From contig NZ_CP053452.2 in NCBI RefSeq assembly GCF_013128195.2, positions 620,001 through 684,000 of the forward strand: a stretch of DNA of 64,000 bases, written 5' to 3'. Below are positions 10,267-18,821 of the stretch, one piece after another; positions within the stretch are counted from its first letter, which is position 1; each line of letters starts with the position of its first letter. This DNA comes from Frigoriglobus tundricola (GTDB lineage: Bacteria > Planctomycetota > Planctomycetia > Gemmatales > Gemmataceae). The position numbers and the translations under genes are program-made. The notes under the pieces were generated by a model. It was not told the origin of the DNA. It saw nothing but the letters and a program-made list of their open reading frames with translations, and searched no databases.

Positions 10267-11169
10267 TTACTTCAGCGCCTCGGAGCCGGCGATCAGTTCC
10301 GAAATCTCCTTCGTGATGTTCGCCTGGCGCGTCCGGTTGTAGATCCGCGTGATTTCTTTGATCAGATCCCCGGCGTTCTCGGTGGCCGCCTTCATCGCCA
10401 CGCGGCGGGCGATTTGCTCGCTCACGGCGGCGTCCAGGAAGCACTTGAACAACCGCACCTTGAGGGCCGCCGGCACCAGTTCCTCCAGAATCTCGCTCGC
10501 GTCCGGAAGGAACTCGTAATCGACTTTGGGAGCCGCTGCCGCCTCGGGCGCCGTCGGGGTGGGGGCGGATTTGCGGGACTCGACGGCGACCGACGACAGC
10601 GGCAACAGCGTCTCGACGACCGGTTGCTGCCGGGCCGAGTTCACGAACTTCATGTACGCGACCTTCACCTCGTCGATTTGTCCGGCGGTGAAGAGGTCGA
10701 TGTAGTGGCTGGCGATCGCGTCCACATCGGCGAACGTCGGCTTGTCTTCGAAGTTGGTGTACTCCTTCGTCCGCGTGATCCCCTGGAAGCGGAAGAACGC
10801 GATCCCGCGGCGCCCAGCGACCTCGAGATCGAACGGCACGCGATCCGTCGCGTACTTGCGCGTTGCCCCCATCGCCTCGCGGAGGATGCTGCCGTTGTAC
10901 CCGCCGCACAGGCCGCGGTTGGCGGTGATGACGAGCAGGACCGATTTCTTGACCGGCCGCGTCACGAGCAGCGGGTGGCTCACGTCGCCCGCGTTCTTGC
11001 TCAAGTCGGCAGCGAGTTCCGCGATCTTGCGGGTGTACGCCTCGGCCTCCTGGGCGCGCTTGAGGGCGCGCTGGAACCGCGAGGTCGCAATCAGTTCCAT
11101 CGTCTTCGTGATCTTGCGGATGTTCCGCACGGCCTTGCGGCGCTTCACGAGGACACGAAGGTTTGCCAT
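10267..11169 (-). CDS. atpG: ATP synthase F1 gamma subunit
   Basis: This 300-residue protein forms the central rotor shaft. The N-terminal helix MANLRVLVKRRKAVRNIRKITKTMELIATSRFQRA and the C-terminal helix AMKAATENAGDLIKEITRIYNRTRQANITKEISELIAGSEALK are the classical coiled-coil ends. The middle contains the usual GLCGGYN motif. A proline and alanine-rich linker (ESRKSAPTPTAPEAAAAPK, about 208-228) is slightly longer than in typical gamma subunits. It lies downstream of a broken toxin-like gene in the atp operon. Confidence 0.96.
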   Translation of the reverse strand: MANLRVLVKRRKAVRNIRKITKTMELIATSRFQRALKRAQEAEAYTRKIAELAADLSKNAGDVSHPLLVTRPVKKSVLLVITANRGLCGGYNGSILREAMGATRKYATDRVPFDLEVAGRRGIAFFRFQGITRTKEYTNFEDKPTFADVDAIASHYIDLFTAGQIDEVKVAYMKFVNSARQQPVVETLLPLSSVAVESRKSAPTPTAPEAAAAPKVDYEFLPDASEILEELVPAALKVRLFKCFLDAAVSEQIARRVAMKAATENAGDLIKEITRIYNRTRQANITKEISELIAGSEALK

Positions 11170-11200
11170 CGGCGTTGCTGTTTGGTGTTTGGTGTTTCGG

Positions 11201-11465
11201 TCAGCCGCAACCCGGCGGCGGGTGCGGCATGTGGTACGCGGTGATGACGAAGATCAGATCCCCGTCGCCGATCCCGTTGTACCGCCAGATAATCTTGATC
11301 CACCGACCGTTCGGCACACGACCGTAGCTCTCGACACCCGGCACCGGCTCGTCCCACTCGGCCGCGTCGGTCCGGCTAGCCCACAGCGAACTCCACTTCG
11401 TCCGTGGAGAGATGGTGCATTTCCAGTTTTGATTGGTTCCAATCGATCCATAAAAATTCTGCCAT
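11201..11465 (-). pseudogene. Frameshifted BrnT/DUF4258-like small gene between atpA and atpG
   Basis: From ATG 11465, preceded by a G-rich ribosome site, the first frame reads IDWNQSKLEMHHLSTDEVEFAV and stops at 11376-11378. The neighbouring frame then reads WASRTDAAEWDEPVPGVESYGRVPNGRWIKII and ends FVITAYHMPHPPPGCG at 11201. Joined, the two pieces give one protein of about 88 residues with the layout of BrnT/DUF4258-like proteins: a W-x-x-K..H N-terminus, an EVE segment, and a GR..I..v(I/V)TA C-terminus. Such proteins include RNase toxins. A single-base change near 11376-11400 would explain the break. A GTG-start reading frame (11482-11201) covers the second half but not the conserved N-terminus. 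Confidence 0.6.
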
Positions 11466-11549
11466 CCCCCCTTTCTCTTCACTACGGCGGCCCCGGTGAC
11501 GCTTGGGGCCGGCCTGGGATGTTGTCATTGGCCGGCGCCGCTGACGAAC

Positions 11550-13271
11550 TTAGCCCTTGAACTGCGGCTGGAACGCTTTGATGGCTTCGTCCAGCGCCTT
11601 GATGACCTCGTCGGTCATCTTCTTCTCTTTGGCGAGGAGCGCGCGGGCTTCGCCCTTCTGCTCCTTCATGAACTTGAGGAACTGATCCTCCCAGTCCTTC
11701 ACCTTCTTGCGATCGATCTTGTCGAGCGCACCGCTGTTGCCGGCGTAAATGATCATGATCTGGTCGATCACGTTCAGCGGCTTGTACTGGCCCTGCTTCA
11801 GGATCTCGACCATGCGGTACCCGCGGTCGAGCTGCGACTGCGTCACCTTGTCCAGTTCGGTGCCGAGCTGGGCGAACGCTTCGAGTTCGCGGAACTGGGC
11901 CAGGGCGAGCTTCAGACCGCCGGCAACCGTCTTGTGCTTCATCGCACCGATCTGGGCGTTACCGCCGACGCGGCTCACCGAGATGCCCACGTCCACGGCG
12001 GGCAGCACGCCGGCGTTCTTCAGGTCGGGCTGGAGGTAGATCTGGCCGTCCGTGATGGAGATCACGTTCGTCGGGATGTACGCCGAAACTTCGCCTTCGA
12101 GCGTCTCGATGATCGGCAGCGCGGTCAGCGACCCGCCGCTCCCGACGACCTTGGCGATCTTCGCGCCGGGGAAGCTCTTGAGGTCGTGCTTCGCCTGGTC
12201 GAGGCCGCCCTTCTCACCCGGCCCGACGTAAACCATCCCGGCGTCGCCCGGGCCGCGCTTTTCGGTCGGGCTGGTCGCCTTGTTGATGCCCCAGTGGGCG
12301 TCGGCGTTCGCGCCGTCGGTGCCGCCGTCGAGGATCACCCACTTCTCGGCCAGTTTCGCGGACCGCTCGAGCAGGCGCGAGTGACAGTAGAACACGTCGC
12401 CGGGGTACGCCTCGCGGCCCGGCGGGCGGCGGACCAGCAGCGACAACTGGCGGTAAGCCGCGGCCTGCTTAGAGAGGTCGTCGTACACGCAGAGCGCGTC
12501 GCGGCCCTGATCGTAGGTGAAGAATTCGGCCATCGCCGTGCCGGAGTACGGCGCGAGGTACTGGAGCGGCGCCGCGTCGGCCGCGGAAGCGACGACGACG
12601 ATCGTGTAGGCCATCGCGCCGGTCTTCTCCAGGATCTCGACCACGCTCCGGACCTTCGACTCCATCTGCCCGCACGCCACGTACACGCAGACGACGTTCT
12701 CTTCCTTCTGGTTGATGATCGTGTCGATCGCGATGGCGGTCTTACCGGTCTTCCGGTCGCCGATGATGAGTTCGCGCTGGCCGCGGCCGACCGGGGTCAT
12801 GGAGTCGATGGCCTTGATGCCGGTCTGGAGCGGCTGCTTCACCGGCTGCCGGTCCACGATGCCGGGGGCCGGGCTCTCGACCAGTCGGCGCTTCGTGGTG
12901 TGGATCGGCCCCTTGCCGTCGAGCGGGTTGCCGAGCGGGTCCACGACGCGGCCGATCATGGCCTCGCCGACGGGCACCGACAGCAGTTCGCCCGTCGTCC
13001 GCACCTCCATCCCCTCGGACACCTTCAGGTAGTCGCCGAGGATGATGACCGCGACCGAGCTCTCTTCCAGATTGAAGGCGAGCCCCTTCACGCCGGCCTG
13101 CGGGAAGTCCACGAGTTCGCCGGCCATGACCTCGGAGAGGCCGTAGCACCGGGCGATGCCGTCACCGACTTCGAGCACCTGCCCGACCGAGCGGGTCTCG
13201 ACCTTGCGGTCGAAGTCGCTGATGTTGCGGCTCAGGACGCTGATGATCTCGCTGGCGTTGTTAGCGGCCAT
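11550..13271 (-). CDS. atpA: ATP synthase F1 alpha subunit with a ~60-residue insertion
   Basis: ATG at 13271 gives 573 residues, against about 500-515 in most bacteria. The nucleotide-binding [13 protein letters not shown] and the region GQRELIIGD are intact, and the C-terminal domain is recognisable. The extra length lies between [10 protein letters not shown] and [12 protein letters not shown], about residues 307-374. A short loop is expected there; instead it reads [19 protein letters not shown] followed by a charged, glycine-rich stretch and [18 protein letters not shown]. The insertion is in frame and looks like folded sequence rather than repeat DNA. The start lies inside the end of atpH, an 11-base overlap that suggests translational coupling. 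Confidence 0.96.
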   Translation of the reverse strand: MAANNASEIISVLSRNISDFDRKVETRSVGQVLEVGDGIARCYGLSEVMAGELVDFPQAGVKGLAFNLEESSVAVIILGDYLKVSEGMEVRTTGELLSVPVGEAMIGRVVDPLGNPLDGKGPIHTTKRRLVESPAPGIVDRQPVKQPLQTGIKAIDSMTPVGRGQRELIIGDRKTGKTAIAIDTIINQKEENVVCVYVACGQMESKVRSVVEILEKTGAMAYTIVVVASAADAAPLQYLAPYSGTAMAEFFTYDQGRDALCVYDDLSKQAAAYRQLSLLVRRPPGREAYPGDVFYCHSRLLERSAKLAEKWVILDGGTDGANADAHWGINKATSPTEKRGPGDAGMVYVGPGEKGGLDQAKHDLKSFPGAKIAKVVGSGGSLTALPIIETLEGEVSAYIPTNVISITDGQIYLQPDLKNAGVLPAVDVGISVSRVGGNAQIGAMKHKTVAGGLKLALAQFRELEAFAQLGTELDKVTQSQLDRGYRMVEILKQGQYKPLNVIDQIMIIYAGNSGALDKIDRKKVKDWEDQFLKFMKEQKGEARALLAKEKKMTDEVIKALDEAIKAFQPQFKG

Positions 13272-13869
13272 GACTGTTGCCCCCATCGAGCAGGAGTGTG
13301 CGGATCGCCTGGAGCCGGAACCGGACGGAGGTGTCGATCACCGTGTCGCCCACCTGGACGACCAACCCGCCCAGCAGGTCCGGGTCCACCCGCACGTCGA
13401 GCATCGGCTCGCGGTTGAGAATGTCTTTGAGGCTCGCGGCCAGGGCGCCCTTCTGGGCGTCCGAGAGCGGGACGGCGGCGGTGACCTTGACCCACACGCG
13501 GCCGGCACGCTGGTCGAGCAGTTGACGGTACGCAGCGGAGACGTTGCGGAGCAGGTCGAGCCGGTGGTTTTGACCGAGCACACCCACGAGACCGCGGAGC
13601 GGGGCCGACGCACGATCCGCGAGGGCCACCGACAGCGCCGCCGCTTTGGCCCGTTTACCGACGGCCGGACTGGCCAGAAACCCGGCCACAGCCGGGTTCG
13701 CCCCGGCCTCTCGAACGAAGCCGGCCAGTTCGTCCCCGACCGCCTCCACCGCCTCGGGGGACTGCTTCAGCACCGATGCGAGCAGCGCCTCGGCGTACAC
13801 GCGGGCGAGGCGCGACCGCTTCGTGCCGGCTTCGAGAACGGTTTCGTGCAAGCTCTCGGCGTTAGCCAT
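13261..13869 (-). CDS. atpH: ATP synthase delta subunit
   Basis: ATG 13869 gives 202 residues and is preferred over an upstream in-frame TTG. Delta joins the peripheral stalk to the top of F1. The N-terminal helical domain ([15 protein letters not shown]) and the C-terminal [28 protein letters not shown] are family signatures (usual GGi.i.iGd.viDgSv...L..l). It overlaps atpA by 11 bases. Confidence 0.95.
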   Translation of the reverse strand: MANAESLHETVLEAGTKRSRLARVYAEALLASVLKQSPEAVEAVGDELAGFVREAGANPAVAGFLASPAVGKRAKAAALSVALADRASAPLRGLVGVLGQNHRLDLLRNVSAAYRQLLDQRAGRVWVKVTAAVPLSDAQKGALAASLKDILNREPMLDVRVDPDLLGGLVVQVGDTVIDTSVRFRLQAIRTLLLDGGNSHGR

Positions 13870-13884
13870 GTGTGGTCCCAAGAA

Positions 13885-13999
13885 ACCTACCCCCCCCCAG
13901 CCCCTTTCCTAACCAGGAAGGGAGTGTCAGAGAGGTTTCTTCTGTCCGGCGCCCCTTCCCTCACGAGCGAAGGGGCCGGGGCCGGGCTCTTACCCGCGC
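13885..13999. repeat. C-rich palindromic repeat between atpF and atpH
   Basis: Two imperfect hairpins lie here: CCCTTTCC..GGAAGGG at about 13895-13922, and CCCCTTC..GAAGGGG at about 13952-13977. The C-rich start resembles the repeats at 3497-3660 and 19785-19815. It occupies most of the 132-bp gap inside the atp operon. Confidence 0.5.
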
Positions 14000-14001
14000 C
14001 C

Positions 14002-14595
14002 CTAGGCCCGGTTGGCGTTTGTCTTCAGCTCCGCAATCGATTCGTTCAGAAGTTCGGTCTGGTTCTGGATCGTGACCTGCTGACGTATCGCCTTCGAGGC
14101 AATCAGCACGGCCAGTTGCACCGCCTGCGCCTGCACCTCTTTGGTCATCGCCTCTTGCTTGGCGGCGGTTTCGCGCTTCGCCCGCTCGCGCTCGGCCTCA
14201 GCGTCTTTCACACCGGCCTCGCGCTCGGCCACCCGGAGGGCCTCGGCGTCCTTACGGGCGTCTTCCATGATGACCCGAACCTGTTCCGCAGCTTTAGCCA
14301 TTTCCGCTTGCAACTGCGTGCGGAGGGCCGCCGCCTCTTCCTTCGCCTTTTTGGCATCGGTCAGGGCCTGAAACTGCGCGTCCTCGCGGGCCTGGAGCCC
14401 CTTCAGGATCGGCCCCCAGGCGAACGTGTACAGGATCGCCAGCAGCACACCGAACACGATCAGCGTGACGATGGAGTTGACGACGTTCGGTTCGATAACG
14501 CTCTTTTGCCCCGCGCCCCCTTCGGCGAGCGCGGCGGCCGGCAGCAGCAACACGACGACAAGCGCGCCTGCCGCCCGGCTGAAGGCCGTGGTCAT
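14002..14595 (-). CDS. atpF: ATP synthase F0 b subunit with N-terminal signal-like segment
   Basis: This 197-residue protein builds the peripheral stalk. The usual b transmembrane helix (VVNSIVTLIVFGVLLAILYTFAWGPILKGLQAREDAQF) is followed by a long charged coiled coil to about residue 165. Before it lies an extra hydrophobic segment (AAGALVVVLLLPAAALAEGG) with an AxA-like end that looks like a cleavable signal peptide. Signal-bearing b subunits are uncommon. It lies between atpE and atpH. Confidence 0.93.
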   Translation of the reverse strand: MTTAFSRAAGALVVVLLLPAAALAEGGAGQKSVIEPNVVNSIVTLIVFGVLLAILYTFAWGPILKGLQAREDAQFQALTDAKKAKEEAAALRTQLQAEMAKAAEQVRVIMEDARKDAEALRVAEREAGVKDAEAERERAKRETAAKQEAMTKEVQAQAVQLAVLIASKAIRQQVTIQNQTELLNESIAELKTNANRA

Positions 14596-14642
14596 GTGCC
14601 ATCCTCCCCGGTCGGGTGTGAAACGGGTCCGCCCGGTCGGGC

Positions 14643-14981
14643 TCAGGCCTTGCCGACGAGCGAGTAGCAGATGACGAGCAGCGCGATGATCGCGGCGCCT
14701 TCGACGAGCGCGGCGAGGACGATCATGTTCACCTGGATCGGCCCCTTCTGCTCGGGCTGCCGAGCGATGGCGGACAGGGCCGACCAGCCGATCAAGCCGA
14801 TGCCGATGCCGGCACCGACGATCGCGAGACCGGCGCCGATGCCCGCACCGAGACCGGCACCCGAGTTGGACGCGGAGGCCGTCGCGCCGGCCGGAGCGGG
14901 CGCCGGGTCGGCCGCGAAGGCCGGCAGCGCGGCAGCGGCGAGAACGAACAGAACAGAGGCGAAGCGGGAAACGAGGGTCAT
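14643..14981 (-). CDS. atpE: ATP synthase F0 c subunit with signal peptide
   Basis: Start ATG 14981 gives 112 residues. A signal-like N-terminus (FASVLFVLAAAALPAFAADP) and a short alanine and proline-rich linker precede the two-helix c hairpin. Helix 1 is glycine-rich (GLGAGIGAGLAIVGAGIGIG), the polar loop is ARQPE, and helix 2 carries the ion-binding glutamate in LVEGAAIIALLV. No glutamine of the Na+-binding type is seen in helix 1, so a proton-translocating ring is likely. If the signal is removed, the mature c subunit is about 75-80 residues. Confidence 0.93.
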   Translation of the reverse strand: MTLVSRFASVLFVLAAAALPAFAADPAPAPAGATASASNSGAGLGAGIGAGLAIVGAGIGIGLIGWSALSAIARQPEQKGPIQVNMIVLAALVEGAAIIALLVICYSLVGKA

Positions 14982-15057
14982 GGCAATCGGTCCCTTTTCT
15001 CGAGTCGAGCGGTAACGGATCGGTGAACGCACGGCACGACCAGCCATCGGTCGCGAA

Positions 15058-15930
15058 TCAGTGCTCCGGGTTCAATTGCATCCCGAGGAAGATCGAAGTC
15101 AAAAGTACGAAAACGAACGCCTGAAGGAACGCCACCAGGAGCTCCAGCAGACTCAGGCCGGTCCCCAGAACAACGGCCGCGGCGAAGCCGCCAGGGGACA
15201 CCCCGCCCGCGTTCAGGTCGGCGACGGCGAACAGCATGATCACCCCAAGGGCCACGTGCCCCGCAAAGATGTTGGCGAACAAACGAATCGCCAGCACCCC
15301 AGCCCGGATAAACGCCCCCATGACCTCGATCACCGTGATCAGCGGCACGATGAGGACCGTGAGGAAGACCGTCATCACGACGTTGTCCGCTTGCAAACTC
15401 GGGATGTAGGACTTCACGTACTTCAGGAGCCCGAGCTTGCGAATCGACGAAACGTGGATGACGAGAAACACCATCACAGCGAACACGAGGGTGACGCTGA
15501 ACTCCGCGGTGGGCGACCCCAGGAACGGAACCATCCCCAGGAGATTACACACCAGAATGAACAGGAACAGCGTCCACAAGAACGGAACGTAGCGGTCCGC
15601 ATAGTGCGCGTGCGGTCGATCGGCCGGCGGCCCTTGGACGTGCGGCGGACTCGTCAGCGCCGCACTGATGCCCGCCGGCTCGTCGTGATCGTGATCGTCG
15701 TGGCCGCCGTGAATGTTCGCCCGCGCGACCTCGTCACGGATGAACAGCAGCAGCATCTCGAGGAAGTTCCAGAACGGTCCGCGCGGCGGCTCTCCGTCCT
15801 TCACCCTGCGAGCGAGAAGGATGTATGGGATCGACAGAGCGGCAGCCGCCACCACCAGGAGAATCTGGTGCTTGGTAATCGGCCCCACCCAGGCGTGATC
15901 GAGAACGTGTTCGAGGGGATCCAGCGCCAT
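15058..15930 (-). CDS. atpB: ATP synthase F0 a subunit
   Basis: This 290-residue stator channel protein starts at ATG 15930. It is recognised by the helix carrying the essential arginine (RLFANIFAGHVALGVIML) and by FLWTLFLFILVCNLLGMVP near the middle. Between the first and second membrane segments is a histidine and aspartate-rich loop (NIHGGHDDHDHDEP, about 85-98) that could bind metal or simply be an exposed loop. It follows atpZ in the operon. Confidence 0.96.
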   Translation of the reverse strand: MALDPLEHVLDHAWVGPITKHQILLVVAAAALSIPYILLARRVKDGEPPRGPFWNFLEMLLLFIRDEVARANIHGGHDDHDHDEPAGISAALTSPPHVQGPPADRPHAHYADRYVPFLWTLFLFILVCNLLGMVPFLGSPTAEFSVTLVFAVMVFLVIHVSSIRKLGLLKYVKSYIPSLQADNVVMTVFLTVLIVPLITVIEVMGAFIRAGVLAIRLFANIFAGHVALGVIMLFAVADLNAGGVSPGGFAAAVVLGTGLSLLELLVAFLQAFVFVLLTSIFLGMQLNPEH

Positions 15931-15986
15931 TGTATTCGCTCTTCCTCTCCCACTGACCCGCGACATGCCGGCCGAACCCCGCCGCA

Positions 15987-16235
15987 TCAGGCAGACGGCC
16001 CGCCCCGGCCACTCTCGCCCCCGCCGCCGCCGTTAGAGCTGCTCGACCTGGAGGCGACCACCATCAGGTGAGCCACTCCCCCAACAAAGCCCACAACCGC
16101 ACCAACAAGCAAGCCCCACGGAGCGGAACCGTAGCGCCGATCGATCCATGCTCCGAGTAAAACCGGAACAACTAGCTCCGCGACTGCCGTGCCAGCCAGA
16201 GACAGCACGCGGTAATCAGCACGCTCAGCGCTCAT
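15987..16235 (-). CDS. atpZ: AtpZ-type small membrane protein of the ATP synthase operon
   Basis: This 82-residue protein has two transmembrane segments. The motif LLGAWIDRRYGSAPWGLLVGAVVGFVGGVAHL matches the AtpZ/F1F0-ATPase 'subunit 2' family (lG.~lD..~g..p~~~~~G~~~G). AtpZ and AtpI proteins are linked to c-ring assembly or Mg2+ supply. The tail is serine and glycine-rich. Its ATG overlaps the stop of the preceding gene by four bases (ATGA). Confidence 0.8.
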   Translation of the reverse strand: MSAERADYRVLSLAGTAVAELVVPVLLGAWIDRRYGSAPWGLLVGAVVGFVGGVAHLMVVASRSSSSNGGGGGESGRGGPSA

Positions 16236-16636
16236 GCCGCACCCCGGTGCGAATCACCTCGCAAGCCGCGAATGAGCAAACCACACTCAGCAATTAGCGT
16301 TACGACGTAGAGGTATGCCACCCAGCGAGCAAACAACCCTCTCGGCACCCCGTAACGAGCAACCACCTCTCCCAGCAACACAACACCAACAACCGCTACA
16401 CCCATTCGAAGCATTGTGCCTAGCACAATCGCCACAAGCCCCAAACCAGGCGAGACCCGCAAAACCATCTCAACCAGCAAAAACGTCGCAATTGCCGCAG
16501 ATAGGCACAGGCACGTCGCAACACTTGCCGGCAACAGCGAGCTGGAATCGGCCGGCCACCCCGCCACAACCAAGCCGGCGGCAGACGCAGCAAGCGCAAC
16601 GGCTACCAGCAAAGCAACTTTGATGGATGGCCCCAC
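16232..16636 (-). CDS. AtpI-like four-helix membrane protein, first gene of the atp operon
   Basis: This 134-residue protein has four hydrophobic segments and starts at GTG 16636. The sequence is divergent. Its position as first gene before AtpZ and atpB, its size and its helix spacing fit AtpI-like assembly proteins. Sequence identity to classical AtpI cannot be confirmed by eye. Confidence 0.65.
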   Translation of the reverse strand: MGPSIKVALLVAVALAASAAGLVVAGWPADSSSLLPASVATCLCLSAAIATFLLVEMVLRVSPGLGLVAIVLGTMLRMGVAVVGVVLLGEVVARYGVPRGLFARWVAYLYVVTLIAECGLLIRGLRGDSHRGAA

Positions 16637-16673
16637 AGGCGGTTACCATCCTGTAAGGTTATGGCATTGGCGT

Positions 16674-16701
16674 ATTGTGTATAGGCGGTGAGCAAAGTCA
16701 A
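16674..16701 (-). promoter_or_regulatory. Candidate atp operon promoter
   Basis: On the minus strand TTGACT (16696-16701) and CACAAT (16674-16679) are separated by 16 bases, 38 bases upstream of the first atp gene. The -10 match is only moderate. Confidence 0.35.
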
Positions 16702-16931
16702 CAGGCATCTAGTGAAAAAATTCACAAGGCTAGACGTTAGCGAAAAATGACCAAAAAACACGGACATTTGCGGCTCCAACCGGCTCTCTTACCATCGCAC
16801 ACCTGACACGCCATTCCACCCTTGACGTGACGCCACTACGATCAGTGCCCACTCCTTAGGCAACTCATGCGGGTTGTAACAGAATGAGGTAGAGCTTCTG
16901 TGTTGAAACCGCACGCCAAGGGCAAATTAGA

Positions 16932-16961
16932 TTGACATGTGCGACGCCGTTTTCCTAAGAT
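16932..16961 (+). promoter_or_regulatory. Candidate sigma-70-type promoter for the DUF4912 gene
   Basis: A perfect TTGACA (16932-16937) and TAAGAT (16956-16961) are separated by 18 bases. The predicted start site near 16968 gives a 5' leader of about 340 nt. Confidence 0.5.
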
Positions 16962-17309
16962 GAATAACGAGTTAGGAATTCCGGTTACGTCGATCGTTCG
17001 AGCGCCAGCCACCAACCCGCTCTTCCGATATTGTGGTTCGTCACGATATCTGTTTATTGTCTCGGACAGAACTTCGGTTGGAGCGCAACTGCCGAGGCAG
17101 ATTTGAGTTGTGGCTCGGGTTCACCCACCCGCACCTCTCATCTGCTGGAAGGATTGCGCGGTTCGGAGATACCCGCCCCAACAGACAGATAATGGGCCGG
17201 GGTTTGCTCGAGTTACCGGGACGGACCCCCGGAGCCGTAACACACCGGCATGGATGTTCACTAAGTTAGTCCCACCAACCGACGCTCCGGCGCGGGGAGT
17301 GGCTCGCCG

Positions 17310-18680
17310 ATGAAAACTGCTGGCGCACTGAGCGACCGCTCCAAGACGGAGCTGGCAAAACTGGCTCAAAGCCGCGGCGTGCGTGGCTGGGCTACAATGG
17401 ATAAAGTCGCTCTGGTCAGAGCCCTCTCCAAGCTCTCGAGCGTGGCCAAGTCCCCCGCTTCGGGCTCCAAAGCTTCACCTCCTAAAGCTTCAACGAAGGT
17501 GGTGAGCAAGGTGGCAAAGGCCAAACCTGCTGCGCCTCGGATCACACGGCCGGCTAAGGCCGCCAAGCCGACGCCAAAACCGGCCGTAAAAGTGGGCACG
17601 AGTACGAAAGTCGCGAAGCCCGCGGCCACGCAATTGGCCCCCAAGCCGACCACAAAAGCCACCCCGCCGTTGTCCAAGCCGGCTGCGCCGACGCCGACCC
17701 CGGTGGTCTCCGCAACGAGCGCCCGACCGACATCGAACGGGTCCCACAAGACCGCTGCCGAAACCCCCAAAACGGTCACCAAGTCGCTCATTCCGAAGCC
17801 CGCCCCCAAGTCGCTGGCGCCACGCGATGCGGCCCGGGATTCGGCCCCGCGGTCGTCCGCGCCGATGGCCAAGGATCGCATCCTGCTCGCCGTCTCGAAC
17901 CCGTACTGGCTCAACGCTTACTGGGAAATTTCCGCGCACTCGATCCAACGGGCCGAGGCCGCGCTCCGGCAGGACTGGCACGGCTCGCGGATGATCATCC
18001 GCTTGTTCGATGTGACCAGTCTCGACACGACCAGCACGTCCGAGACGCCGGTCAAGGACGTCATCATCCACGGCCCCGGACAGAACTGGTACATAGACGT
18101 GCCGCAGCCGCCGCGCATGTACCGCGCGGACATCGGCTACGTGTCCCGGCGCGGCGAGTTCTACGTCCTGGCCCGGTCGAACGTCGTAACCCCGCCGAAA
18201 GCTGGCGGCGCGGAACCCGGCACGGACATCGAGTCCGAATGGGACGACAACGACGCGAAGTGGAAGGCCGAGCGGATCCTGGCCATGTCCACCGGCTTCG
18301 AATCGACCGGTAACCCGGAACTGCGCGAGCTGTTCGAGGAGCGCCTGGGGCGGCCGCTCGGGCCGCCCAAGGAAACCGCGTTCGGTACGGGTGCCACGCC
18401 GCCCGGCAGCGTCAAGAAGTTCTTCTTCGAGATCGACGCGAAGCTGATCGTGTTCGGCCGCACCGACCCGGCCGCGCACCTGACGCTGAACAACGATCCC
18501 ATCAAGCTCAACCCGGACGGCACGTTCCGCATGACGTTCAACCTGCCGGACAGCCGGCAGATCATCCCCGCCGTGGCGGCCAGTGCCGACGGCGTCGAAG
18601 AACGCACGATTGTGCTCGCCGTCGAGCGCAACACCAAGCACCTCGACCCGATGATCCACGACCAGATGAACGAAGTCTGA
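17310..18680 (+). CDS. DUF4912 protein with an N-terminal SAP/Rho-N-like motif
   Basis: This 456-residue protein starts with a short helix-extended-helix motif (LSDRSKTELAKLAQSRGVRGWATMDKVALVRALSKL, about 7-42), which resembles the Rho N-terminal/SAP fold that binds nucleic acid. A long lysine, alanine and proline-rich region (about 45-185) looks disordered and basic. The DUF4912 domain follows (about 190-295), with NPYWLNAYWEIS, WYIDV, YRADIGYVSRRGEFYVLARSNVVTPP. The C-terminal part (from about 370) repeats a strand-rich pattern. The basic tail and the SAP-like motif suggest nucleic acid binding. The cellular role is unknown. Confidence 0.85.
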   Translation: MKTAGALSDRSKTELAKLAQSRGVRGWATMDKVALVRALSKLSSVAKSPASGSKASPPKASTKVVSKVAKAKPAAPRITRPAKAAKPTPKPAVKVGTSTKVAKPAATQLAPKPTTKATPPLSKPAAPTPTPVVSATSARPTSNGSHKTAAETPKTVTKSLIPKPAPKSLAPRDAARDSAPRSSAPMAKDRILLAVSNPYWLNAYWEISAHSIQRAEAALRQDWHGSRMIIRLFDVTSLDTTSTSETPVKDVIIHGPGQNWYIDVPQPPRMYRADIGYVSRRGEFYVLARSNVVTPPKAGGAEPGTDIESEWDDNDAKWKAERILAMSTGFESTGNPELRELFEERLGRPLGPPKETAFGTGATPPGSVKKFFFEIDAKLIVFGRTDPAAHLTLNNDPIKLNPDGTFRMTFNLPDSRQIIPAVAASADGVEERTIVLAVERNTKHLDPMIHDQMNEV

Positions 18681-18696
18681 TTCATAACACTCAGAG

Positions 18697-18808
18697 TTGA
18701 GCCACAGATCACGCAGATTCGGAGTCACTGGAAAGAATGAGGGTGAAATGCCCTCCCCCTTTCTCTGTTGTTTCGAACTTCGCGTGTTCTGCGTAATCTG
18801 TGGATCAA
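18697..18808. repeat. Intergenic inverted repeat (CCACAGAT/ATCTGTGG type)
   Basis: 18697-18717 pairs with 18788-18808 with 19 of 21 matches; the core is CCACAGATCACGCAGA. About 70 bases lie between the arms. It fills the gap between the DUF4912 and ApbE genes and may also act as a transcript boundary. Confidence 0.6.
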
Positions 18809-18821
18809 CCCCTCTTTCGCG

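Larger units (their letters stand above)
16637..17309. other. Noncoding divergent region between the atp operon and the DUF4912 gene
   Basis: No convincing gene is seen in these 673 bases, although short frames exist. The part from 16700 to 16760 is AT-rich compared with its surroundings. It holds divergent candidate promoters and would leave a leader of about 340 nt before the DUF4912 gene. Confidence 0.6.

Noticed and set aside
17033-17313. Short plus-strand frames in the gap before the DUF4912 gene
   Set aside because: They overlap each other in different frames, lack ribosome sites and show no family motif.
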